A stretch of 55,601 nucleotides of DNA from CAZJQD01 sp964548165 [NCBI: uncultured bacterium]. GTDB lineage: Bacteria; UBA8481. The position numbers and the translations under genes are program-made. The notes under the pieces are model-generated. The model did no database searches, was not told where the DNA came from, and saw nothing but the letters and a program-made list of their open reading frames with translations. The DNA lies in NCBI GenBank assembly GCA_964548165.1, contig CAZJQD010000021.1:8800-64400 (forward strand), in the 5' to 3' direction. Shown here in pieces: positions 48,591 to 55,601 of the stretch. How positions within the stretch are numbered: position 1 is the stretch's first letter; each line of letters starts with the position of its first letter.

Positions 48591-49947
48591 TGACTGCTTC
48601 GAAAGCCGGAGCGCTGCGACCCATCTCTCGGGCGACGTGGTTGGCGAAGACGGCATCGTGGCAGGCGACCGGGAAGAGAAGGAGGATCGCCGCCTTGGCT
48701 CCGCCCAACGCCAGCAATATGCGCGTCAGTCGATCGTCGAGTCCGTTCGATCGTGCCGCCAGAATGAGGAGGAAAGGCAGGGGTGCGGCCCAGTACCGGC
48801 CAAGCGGACCTGATTCAAAGTTCGAGATAAGAATCGTGAAGCTGAGGAGGCTAGCGCACGCGAGCGCGGGAAGTGCCGCCCCGCGGAGCGCCCCTCGCCG
48901 CAGGAGCAGAAGGAGCCAGGGGCAGTATACGATGATCCCGCTCACCGGGCCGATGATGCGGCGGATAAGCTTCTCGCTGTCAAAGAGCGGCCCGATCCCG
49001 AAAAATGGCTCCTTGCGCAAAGTCGGGTAGTTGACTTTCACCTCTCCCAGAATATGCCACGTATGAGCATCCTGCCGGACAAGAAAGTCGGCGAGCACGG
49101 CTGAACCGACCGTGAAGGCGGTCACGAGGTAGGCCATGAGCGCGGCCGGTCGGCGGGCGTAACGCACAAGGGCCCACAGGCAAAGGGGAAACGACTGGAA
49201 CGCGAAGCGTTCATGGAAGAGTGCTGGAGCGAATGTCGCGGCCGCCACTGCGGCGGCCTCTAGAGCAGTCCCGTTCGGGCGCCGCAGCCGGTCGAAGGAC
49301 CAGAGACCGGCAAGCGCGGCCGGCCACTCCGGCCAGAGGTGGACACCGAAAAAGCCGAATGGTGCTGTGGCAGCAAAGAGAATCACGGCATCGAACGCGG
49401 CCGCGTCCGAGAGCCCTTCGGCGCGGAGGACACGGAAGAGAAGGCCCGCGAGAAGAGCGGATAAGGCGACAATGGGCAGAACCGAGGCAAAGCGAGCGGC
49501 CCAGAGGCCAAAGGGCTGGCCGGCGGCAAGGAAAGGCGCGATGAGAATGGGAAATCCGACGGCGTGAGTGGAATAATAGGTCCCGGGATTCTCTGCTAGT
49601 GCGCGACGCGAATCGCGCGCGTGGTCTGTGAAGTACGAAGGCCCAGCGTCTCGAAAAGAGCGCCACGTCTCGTCGCTGTACTGGTTCGAGAGGTCGAAAT
49701 CGATATCCTCTAGGAAGGACTGCGCCGCGATGAGCCGCCAGGACTCGTCGTCAAAGGGGGGGGAAAAGGCGTGATGCCCCGCCAGCACGAGGAGAAGTGC
49801 GGCCACAACGATAGCAATCGAAAAGGGAGTGACCTGCGCCGGATTGCGGCGCCGGGCACGGATCCAACGGATCGCGAAGGCGAGCGCCAAGGCGCCGCCC
49901 GCGGCAGCAAGTGCGTAGCGCATTGGCGAGAAGCTCGAGGAAATCAC
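48559..49947 (-). CDS. Polytopic membrane protein, probable GT-C glycosyltransferase
   Basis: A 462-residue inner-membrane protein with about ten to twelve hydrophobic helices. After the second helix a periplasmic loop carries PPFDDESWRLIAAQSFLED and then FDLSNQY, like the Asp-Glu acidic motif of polyprenyl-phosphate-dependent GT-C enzymes (GT39/ArnT-like relatives). YYSTHAVGFPILIAPFLA also recalls those proteins. It could transfer a sugar from a polyprenyl carrier outside the membrane. The start is GTG 49947 in a GTGA overlap with the radical SAM gene; ATG 49923 is an alternative. Its GC-rich composition differs from both neighbours. Confidence 0.65.
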   Translation of the reverse strand: MISSSFSPMRYALAAAGGALALAFAIRWIRARRRNPAQVTPFSIAIVVAALLLVLAGHHAFSPPFDDESWRLIAAQSFLEDIDFDLSNQYSDETWRSFRDAGPSYFTDHARDSRRALAENPGTYYSTHAVGFPILIAPFLAAGQPFGLWAARFASVLPIVALSALLAGLLFRVLRAEGLSDAAAFDAVILFAATAPFGFFGVHLWPEWPAALAGLWSFDRLRRPNGTALEAAAVAAATFAPALFHERFAFQSFPLCLWALVRYARRPAALMAYLVTAFTVGSAVLADFLVRQDAHTWHILGEVKVNYPTLRKEPFFGIGPLFDSEKLIRRIIGPVSGIIVYCPWLLLLLRRGALRGAALPALACASLLSFTILISNFESGPLGRYWAAPLPFLLILAARSNGLDDRLTRILLALGGAKAAILLLFPVACHDAVFANHVAREMGRSAPAFEAVIRPVVLLLLG

Positions 49948-51443
49948 TTATCCTTCGGTTGAGAAAACACGCTTAAAGCCAATACTTGCAAGCCGATATT
50001 GACAACACGCAGTAGCGCGCCGAAGGAGCGCATTTTGAATAAACGCCCAATTATGTACTTGGGGCGGAAATAGAAACGGCGCATGGCCTGGGCTCGTATC
50101 TTCAGCATTTCATCTTTGGAAATCGTAGGATGCGAGAAATTCTGGGAATCAAAGTTGTATGTCTCCCATGGATTCGCGCTATCGCTTCCGGCATCCCTTT
50201 GAACCAAGGAGGTTTTTTCAAAGTCGGTCTCCGGAAGGAGGTTGGCAAGATTCAAGGATAAGAACTCTCCGTTCAACTCGAACGCAAACTTCAATGATTT
50301 TTCAATGTCCTCGCGGCTCTCCTCGGGAAAACCAACAATCATAAACATGGCCGCTTCAATACCCAATTTTCGGCAAATATTGAACGTGGTGACCGCCTGA
50401 TCGTTCTTGGTTCCCTTCTTATGGATGTCGAGAGTTTCATCAATACCGCTTTCAACGCCGAACTCGATGCAAAAGCATCCGGCCTGCTTCATTAAAGTTA
50501 ACAGTTCTTCATCAACTGTATCCACCCGCGTGGTGCAGACCCACCGCAAGGGCAGTTTTTCCATAATCAACAGCCTACAAAATTCAAGCGCACGCTTCCT
50601 ATTCAGGCCAAATGTCAAATCCCTCAAATAGACTTCTGTGAACCCGCATTTGGCAATGTAGATGAATTCTTCCAGCATATTCTCCGGTGAACGGCACCAG
50701 CTTTTTCTGTACGCTTCTTTATCCAGGCAGAAATCACAGTGAAAGGGACAGCCGAACTGCATGCATGTCGCGGTGACGTAAAGATCCCTTGATTCAGGAA
50801 GGAAATACTTCTTGCTTTTGAAGAGATCGTGGCGGGGAATCGGCAGTCGGTAATCATTCGCGCTGACAACATCTTTAGAACCAAGGCACGCCTCGCCGTT
50901 GACTCGGTAGCACAAGTTCTTAAGAACACCGGAATAGTTGCCCGTGAGAAACCTATCCAGATCATTGCTGGTAATGCTCAGTATGATGGCATCAAGCCAT
51001 GAATGTTCATTAAGAAAATTCAGCGCCTTCTGCGGCATCAGCACATATTGAATGTCCGGCAAAATGACGATCTGCAGCTGGGGACAGGCACATTTCAAAT
51101 CCGAAAGGAACGCGACGTCATTGCGATTGTGGAAATGAGAATACAGGGAGACAACCACTTCAATGCCGTTAGAGCGGATATGCCCAGCGACATCCGATAC
51201 CGACAATTTGTCAGTACTGGCGTCCAAGTAAGAAAGGTGATGGCCGCTTTCGTGCAGAAGTCCGCTGGTAATGACGAGGTCTATGGACGGCCAGCAAAAA
51301 CCGAACTGTGTTGGTCGTTCCCGGATCAGTCCACGCATCATGAGCCCCGGGCCTCCGGGGTTCAGCAGAAGGATACTCTTCGTCGTGATTTCTTGACGTA
51401 GCGTGGTCAATCCGGCCTCCGAAGAGCGAGTCTCATCTTCCAT
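49944..51443 (-). CDS. B12-binding-type radical SAM protein
   Basis: A 499-residue radical SAM enzyme. Residues ~20-180 look like a divergent cobalamin-binding domain (LLLNPGGPG, GFCWPSIDLVITSGLLHESGH in two parts, IVILPDIQYV) but without the classical DxHxxG motif. The cluster-binding motif CPFHCDFC lies near residue 234, followed by the typical FGVESGIDETL and MIVGFPEESREDIEKSLKFA. Such proteins perform methyl transfers or other carbon modifications; the substrate is unknown, but its neighbours suggest a sugar or lipid carrier. Composition is distinctly AT-richer than the backbone. A TACGAT box stands 13 nt before the ATG. Confidence 0.82.
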   Translation of the reverse strand: MEDETRSSEAGLTTLRQEITTKSILLLNPGGPGLMMRGLIRERPTQFGFCWPSIDLVITSGLLHESGHHLSYLDASTDKLSVSDVAGHIRSNGIEVVVSLYSHFHNRNDVAFLSDLKCACPQLQIVILPDIQYVLMPQKALNFLNEHSWLDAIILSITSNDLDRFLTGNYSGVLKNLCYRVNGEACLGSKDVVSANDYRLPIPRHDLFKSKKYFLPESRDLYVTATCMQFGCPFHCDFCLDKEAYRKSWCRSPENMLEEFIYIAKCGFTEVYLRDLTFGLNRKRALEFCRLLIMEKLPLRWVCTTRVDTVDEELLTLMKQAGCFCIEFGVESGIDETLDIHKKGTKNDQAVTTFNICRKLGIEAAMFMIVGFPEESREDIEKSLKFAFELNGEFLSLNLANLLPETDFEKTSLVQRDAGSDSANPWETYNFDSQNFSHPTISKDEMLKIRAQAMRRFYFRPKYIIGRLFKMRSFGALLRVVNIGLQVLALSVFSQPKDK

Positions 51444-51554
51444 AGCAAGTGCTCAAATCGTAAGCGAAATGCATCTTGCTGACCAGTTCCTTTGCCCGAT
51501 GCGTCGTCCATATCACTCTGGCGTGAGGCGGCAAAATCCTCTAGTCTTGTGGCC

Positions 51555-52526
51555 ATGGGTGAAGTTCGAAAAAAGCTCCTTCTAGCCGGCGGAACAGGGT
51601 TTCTCGGAACTCACGCGAAACTCCGTTTCGAAGCGGACGGCTATGAGGTCATGTCCCTGAGTCGTGCCGCAGGGTGCGATCTCCGGGACCGGAACGCGTT
51701 GAGCGCTGTCATGGCCGCGTTCAAGCCCGACCTTGTCGTCAACTGCGCGGCTCATGTCGGGGGAATCTCATACAACGATCTTCACCCGGTCGCCATCAAC
51801 GAGGACAACCTCCGGATCGGAATGAACCTCATCCGTGCCTCCGCCGAAGCAAAGGTCGAACTCTTCGTGAACATTCTTCCGAATTGCACATATCCAGGTG
51901 AGATGGACATCTACGTCGAGGATCATTGGTGGGATGGCCCGATTCATCCGTCGGTGCTGGCTTATGGCCTTTCACGCAAGATGGCATGGGGGCTTTGCGA
52001 AGCCTACAGAAAAGAAGCGTCCTTGAAATCGATTCACCTGATTCTGCCGAACATGTACGGCCCGGGAGACCACTTCGAAGACTCCGTGCGCTCCCATGCG
52101 CTCGGCGCTCTGATCGGCAAGATCTTGCATGCGCGCGAACGGAACGAGGAAGAAGTGGTCGTCTGGGGGAGCGGCAAGCCTCGCCGGGAGTGGCTATATG
52201 TGGAGGATGCCGTTGTCGGCATCAGCCTTGCCTTGAAGCACTTCGATCGTTTTGAGAGCAACGGAATCTGCAACATCGGGTGCGGCCACGCGCTGTCTAT
52301 TCGTGAACTTGCCGAGGTGATCCGCGACGCGGTGGGATGGAACGGCGCGTTCCGGCAGGACCTCTCGAAGCCCGACGGCGCGCCCGTCAAGATGATGAGC
52401 ACTTCTCGAATGCAAGAGCGGCTGGACGGCTGGTTGCCCCCGACAAAGCTCGACGAGGGGATACGCAAGACGCTTCAATGGCTCAACAGCGAAAAAATGA
52501 ATGAATCACGGAGCTCTACAAAATGA
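51555..52526 (+). CDS. NAD-dependent sugar epimerase/reductase (GDP-fucose-synthase-like)
   Basis: A 323-residue extended short-chain dehydrogenase. GGTGFLGTHAKLRFEADGY (NAD(P) binding) is near the N-terminus, then VVNCAAHVGGISYND, as in Fcl/WcaG-type GDP-fucose synthases, and LPNMYGPGDHF. The catalytic YxxxK region reads AYGLSRKMAWGLCEAY: by alignment the lysine position is Arg with a Lys one residue later. It may reduce or epimerise a nucleotide 4-keto-sugar, possibly from Gmd. The ATG at 51555 is chosen because the fold starts immediately; the frame is open to 51492. It overlaps the next gene by 4 nt. Confidence 0.83.
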   Translation: MGEVRKKLLLAGGTGFLGTHAKLRFEADGYEVMSLSRAAGCDLRDRNALSAVMAAFKPDLVVNCAAHVGGISYNDLHPVAINEDNLRIGMNLIRASAEAKVELFVNILPNCTYPGEMDIYVEDHWWDGPIHPSVLAYGLSRKMAWGLCEAYRKEASLKSIHLILPNMYGPGDHFEDSVRSHALGALIGKILHARERNEEEVVVWGSGKPRREWLYVEDAVVGISLALKHFDRFESNGICNIGCGHALSIRELAEVIRDAVGWNGAFRQDLSKPDGAPVKMMSTSRMQERLDGWLPPTKLDEGIRKTLQWLNSEKMNESRSSTK

Positions 52527-53617
52527 AGATTCGACAGTTCGATTCCTATATCCGGGAAGAAGAGATCGCCTCGGTGCTCGAAACACTACAAGCCAACTGG
52601 ATCACCGAAGGACCGAAGACCGCGCGGATGATCGAAGGGCTCAAGGCACGAACGGGAGCGCGACACGTCGAGATGTTCCCCAACGGCACGCTGGCACTCT
52701 TCGCCGCGCTCAAGGTCGCGGGGATCGGGCCAGGCGACGAGGTCATCGTTCCCAATTTCACCTTCATTGCTTCGGCCACGTCGGTCGTTCTAACCGGCGC
52801 CGTTCCCGTCTTCTGCGACATTCGCAGCTCGGATCTCAATATCGACCCGGAATTGATCGAGAGCAAGATATCGGAGCGTACAAAGGCCATCATGCCCGTT
52901 CACATCTACGGACAGTCCGCCGATATGGATCCGATACTGCGTACGGCGGAGAAGCACGGCCTGAAGATCATCGAGGATGCGGCGCAGGGGATCGGCGTCA
53001 CGTTCAAGGATCGTCATGTTGGCACTTTGGGAACGCTTGGGTGCATCTCATTCTTCGCGGACAAGACGATTACCATGGCCGAGGGCGGCGCAGTCTTGAC
53101 CGACGACCCCTCGCTCGCCGAATCCCTGCGTTATTTCAAGAACCAGGGCCGGCTCGACCGCGGCAGTTTCATTCACAAGGCCGTGGGCTACAACTTCCGC
53201 ATCACCGATCTTCAAGCGGCCCTGGGCGTTGTTCAACTCGGCCGGCTCGACTGGATCATCGAGAAGAAGCGTGCGCTTGAAGAGCAATACCGCGAACGGC
53301 TCAAGGATCTCCCTCTGAGGTTCCTGCAACCGAACGGTTTTGGCGAAAGGGTGCCTTTTCGAATCAATGTCTTCGTCGACAACGCCGAGGCGCTGGCCGA
53401 TCATCTCAACCGTTCCGAGATTGAGGTGAGACGGATCTTCTATCCGCTACACCGTCAACCATGCTTCTCGCCGGAAAACTCCAGAATCACTGGAGAGTTT
53501 CCCGAGAGCGATCGCGCATTCCAAACCGGCATCTCCCTCCCCTCCGGAATCACATTGACCGCTGACGATCTTGATCAGGTCGCGGAATCCATCTCCGCGT
53601 TCTTCCGGGGCAAGTGA
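52523..53617 (+). CDS. DegT-family aminotransferase, GDP-perosamine-synthase-like
   Basis: A 364-residue PLP aminotransferase. Seen: ANWITEGPKTARMIEGLKA near residue 27, MFPNGTLALFAALKVAGIGPGDEVIVPNFTF in two conserved blocks, IIEDAAQGIGVTFKDRHVG near 150, and the lysine motif SFFADKTITMAEGGAV near 180. KTITxxEGG is typical of GDP-perosamine synthase (PerA) and close relatives, which act on GDP-4-keto-6-deoxymannose, the Gmd product; gmd is encoded at 16737. This substrate is inference. Translation is coupled to the upstream epimerase (ATGA) and downstream fusion gene (GTGA). Confidence 0.86.
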   Translation: MKIRQFDSYIREEEIASVLETLQANWITEGPKTARMIEGLKARTGARHVEMFPNGTLALFAALKVAGIGPGDEVIVPNFTFIASATSVVLTGAVPVFCDIRSSDLNIDPELIESKISERTKAIMPVHIYGQSADMDPILRTAEKHGLKIIEDAAQGIGVTFKDRHVGTLGTLGCISFFADKTITMAEGGAVLTDDPSLAESLRYFKNQGRLDRGSFIHKAVGYNFRITDLQAALGVVQLGRLDWIIEKKRALEEQYRERLKDLPLRFLQPNGFGERVPFRINVFVDNAEALADHLNRSEIEVRRIFYPLHRQPCFSPENSRITGEFPESDRAFQTGISLPSGITLTADDLDQVAESISAFFRGK

Positions 53618-54978
53618 TCGCGTACTTCTCTCGCGTCATCTCGCGGGAGCTTATACGCTTTCACGAGATTCACACCAACGGGCCGACGAGAATCCTTGCC
53701 ATCGGGAGGAACGCGCGAGCCGTTCTGGATGCTTTGCAGCCCGACGAAGGGGTCATCGGGACCCTTGAAAGTGCGCCGTCCAATGAAGAGGCCTCATCGT
53801 CTCGCTATCCATATTGGTCTGTTCCGGGCGGCGAGACGAGCACCTCAGAGCCGCTCCCACCCTTCACTCACATCCTTCTGACCCAGTTCGTGCCCGATAC
53901 TCCCGATCTCCTTCGCTTGTTCCGTAGCCTGGTTCCGTACTGCGATCACAAGACCCGTCTGCTGATCGATTTCTACAACTACAATTTCTTCTGGCAACTC
54001 TTCCTGCGGCTTGTGCGCCTGCCGGATCTGCCCCGGAATGGGGCTGCAACCTGGATCTCATCCCGCGACATGACCAATCTACTTGAGCTCGCAGGGTTCG
54101 ATACCGTGACGCACGGGTGTCGCCTGCTTCTTCCGACGCATGTTTTTCCGCTGGACGATCTCTTCAACCGCCTGATCGGCCGCCTGCCGTATCTGAGTCG
54201 CTTTGATCTGCTCAGCACAATCACGGCGCGCCTCGCCCGACCTTACCCGGCGGCCGAACCCTCCGTGACGGTCGTGATCACCGCAAGAAACGAGAGGGAG
54301 AATATCGAGCCGACGGTAAAGCGTATGCCGCGCCTTGCGGAGCGCATGACAATTCTTTTCGTAGAAGGTGGATCGAGCGACGGCACGCCGGAAGAGATCG
54401 ATCGTGTGATCGCGACCTATCCCGATAGAACGATCGTTCACGTCACGCAGAAGGGCCGAGGGCAGGGTGACGCGATGCACACCGGCTTTCGGATGGCGGA
54501 CACGGACCTCACCATCCAGTTCGATTCGGATATGACGATCGACCCTGAAGTTCTGACCGATTTCTACCGGGCTCTCGCCGAGGGCAAATCCGAGTACGTC
54601 ATGGCCACGCGCGCCATCTACCCGATGGAGGCCAAGGCCATGAAACTTCTCAATCGGATGGCGAACTGGTTCTTCGGACAGTTCTTCTCTTGGATACTGG
54701 GACAGAGAGTCTCCGACACGCTGGGAGGCGTGAAGGGATTCCGCACTTCAGATTACTCGCGGATCATGAAAGCAAAGGAGTATTTCGGTGATTTCGATCC
54801 TTTCGGCGATTTCGACCTGCTCTACGGCGCCGTGCTCAACGGGTTGCGCGTACGTGACATTCCCGTCCGCTATAGGGCGCGATCCTACGGCGAGCCGCAG
54901 ATTAGCCGTTTCCGCGACGGTATCCTGCTCTTTCGCATGAGCTTCGTCGCGCTCTGGAAGTACCAGTTGAGGGGATGA
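53614..54978 (+). CDS. Methyltransferase-like domain fused to GT2 glycosyltransferase
   Basis: A 454-residue two-domain protein. Residues ~1-205 resemble a degenerate class I methyltransferase (ILAIGRNARAVLDALQ, FTHILLTQFVPDTPDLLRLF, LLELAGFDTVTHG), but the glycine-rich SAM loop is not clear. Residues ~218-454 are a GT2 transferase: VTVVITARNERENIEPTV, FVEGGSSDGTPEEI, the metal-binding QFDSDMTIDPE (DxD) and SDTLGGVKGFRTSD; the order resembles dolichol-phosphate-mannose-synthase-type GT2. The start is GTG 53614 in a GTGA overlap. The fusion suggests coupled acceptor recognition and transfer on a lipid carrier (inference). Confidence 0.78.
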   Translation: MIAYFSRVISRELIRFHEIHTNGPTRILAIGRNARAVLDALQPDEGVIGTLESAPSNEEASSSRYPYWSVPGGETSTSEPLPPFTHILLTQFVPDTPDLLRLFRSLVPYCDHKTRLLIDFYNYNFFWQLFLRLVRLPDLPRNGAATWISSRDMTNLLELAGFDTVTHGCRLLLPTHVFPLDDLFNRLIGRLPYLSRFDLLSTITARLARPYPAAEPSVTVVITARNERENIEPTVKRMPRLAERMTILFVEGGSSDGTPEEIDRVIATYPDRTIVHVTQKGRGQGDAMHTGFRMADTDLTIQFDSDMTIDPEVLTDFYRALAEGKSEYVMATRAIYPMEAKAMKLLNRMANWFFGQFFSWILGQRVSDTLGGVKGFRTSDYSRIMKAKEYFGDFDPFGDFDLLYGAVLNGLRVRDIPVRYRARSYGEPQISRFRDGILLFRMSFVALWKYQLRG

Positions 54979-54979
54979 T

Positions 54980-55601
54980 ATGCCTCCGCTGATCAAACAA
55001 GCAACGCTCGCGGACCTTTCCTGGATGGCGCGGTTTCACGAGGAAACATTTAGACCCATGTTGAGCGCGCGATTGGGACGCGGGTTTCTTGAACGCTATT
55101 ACAGTCGGCTTTTGGAGGCAGACGATGCCGCGGCATGGATTCTTTGGGAAGGAAATGAACGCCACGGCATGATCGCCGGGGCGCGCGATCGAAGCCGCGT
55201 GATGAACCGCGCTCTGACAGTCTCCGCGCTAGGGAACCTTGCTGTGCGCCTTATCCTTCCGTCATATTGGAAGGAGATACCCAGAGTCCTTTACAGGAAC
55301 CGGTTTGAAACGGAGCTCGGCGAATCTGCCCAGCTGGTCTCTGTTGCCATCGTTCCCGATGCGCGCGGCAAAGGCTATGGCGCCCTTCTGATCGACACCC
55401 TAGAAGCATGGTTTGCTTCGGCTGGCATTCGGGAGTATTACGTCATGACGACCGCCAACATGGAAGGTTTCAATGCGGCCGGATTCTACGCCAGAACCGG
55501 TTTCTGCGAGTTCGCCAGGCTCCCGCTCTGGGGATACGATCAGATCTATCTGAGGAAAAGGATTGCCATCCATGTGGCTGGGGCGGATGGATTCGAACCA
55601 T
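54980..55601 (+). CDS. GNAT-family N-acetyltransferase (3' end outside window)
   Basis: At least 207 residues of an acetyltransferase. The acetyl-CoA loop VAIVPDARGKGYGALLI near residue 130 has an intact RGKGYG, followed by MTTANMEGFNAAGFYARTGF. The N-terminal half has WMARFHEETFRPM and GFLERYYSRLLEAD. GAGGGG precedes the ATG, one base after the stop of the fusion gene, so it is in the same operon. The reading frame stays open into the antisense of a tRNA-Gln-like sequence at the window edge, so the true C-terminus is not seen. Confidence 0.82.
   Translation, partial: MPPLIKQATLADLSWMARFHEETFRPMLSARLGRGFLERYYSRLLEADDAAAWILWEGNERHGMIAGARDRSRVMNRALTVSALGNLAVRLILPSYWKEIPRVLYRNRFETELGESAQLVSVAIVPDARGKGYGALLIDTLEAWFASAGIREYYVMTTANMEGFNAAGFYARTGFCEFARLPLWGYDQIYLRKRIAIHVAGADGFEP
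55575..55601 (-). tRNA. 3' end of a tRNA, probably tRNA-Gln (cut by window)
   Basis: On the minus strand the edge reads ATGG-TTCGAAT-CCATC (T-arm), CGCCCCA (acceptor 3' strand), G and CCA. An acceptor TGGGGCG with discriminator G and encoded CCA is characteristic of bacterial tRNA-Gln. The anticodon is outside the window. Confidence 0.7.

Overview
This is a GC-rich, densely packed bacterial chromosome segment with very short or overlapping gene junctions (many GTGA, ATGA or TGATG overlaps). The gene content points to an uncultured diderm of the FCB type or a related candidate phylum: a PorV/PorQ-like outer-membrane protein, a secreted protein with a FlgD-like C-terminal domain, a MurJ-like flippase, LPS/O-antigen-type sugar genes and a 13-gene complex I operon. 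It nevertheless uses a PolC-type replicative polymerase, best known from Firmicutes, Thermotogae and Fusobacteria. No rRNA gene is present, so the phylum is inference.

Layout. 1-4844 (minus): GT51 peptidoglycan glycosyltransferase (cut by the window), DCC-family protein, RsmD, RecG. 4882-6746 (plus): two glycosyltransferases (GT4, GT9), the second with an apparent CTG start. 6748-7680 (minus): a cysteine-rich protein of unknown function, a decayed tandem copy of its C-terminus, and a structured leader RNA with a terminator. 7763-15581: short pyruvate kinase, MoaD-MoaE fusion and ferredoxin, adenosine deaminase and rhodanese, GGDEF-PilZ protein, a UvrC without its C-terminal HhH domain, and ArgC. 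15625-23699 (minus operon): polC, secreted FlgD-tailed protein, gmd, and a PorV-like gene with no conventional start codon. 23847-26385: MurJ-like flippase, DUF3108 protein, ribosomal protein L28.

26455-45215 is one minus-strand transcription unit read from a strong promoter near 45300: aminotransferase, nuoA, nuoC-nuoN, polyprenyl diphosphate synthase, GlmU-like beta-helix protein, dtd and a nitronate-monooxygenase-family enzyme. nuoB is cleanly absent between nuoA and nuoC. Complex I and a likely quinone side-chain synthase are therefore co-transcribed.

45502-55601 begins with tRNA-Leu(GAG) and reaches the 3' end of a tRNA-Gln-like gene at the window edge. Between them lie an IS66 tnpB remnant and a set of genes, several visibly poorer in GC, for sugar modification and surface glycans: two DegT-family aminotransferases, two GNAT acetyltransferases, a GT-C-type membrane protein, a B12-type radical SAM enzyme, a sugar epimerase/reductase with an altered catalytic lysine position, and a methyltransferase-like/GT2 fusion. 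This looks like an acquired, variable surface-glycan island.

A recurring regulatory theme is promoters whose -10 box lies 6-17 nt before the start codon with no Shine-Dalgarno (recG, pyk, ferredoxin, GGDEF gene, uvrC, polC), suggesting leaderless mRNAs, alongside ordinary Shine-Dalgarno genes. No CRISPR array, phage or intact transposon was seen.
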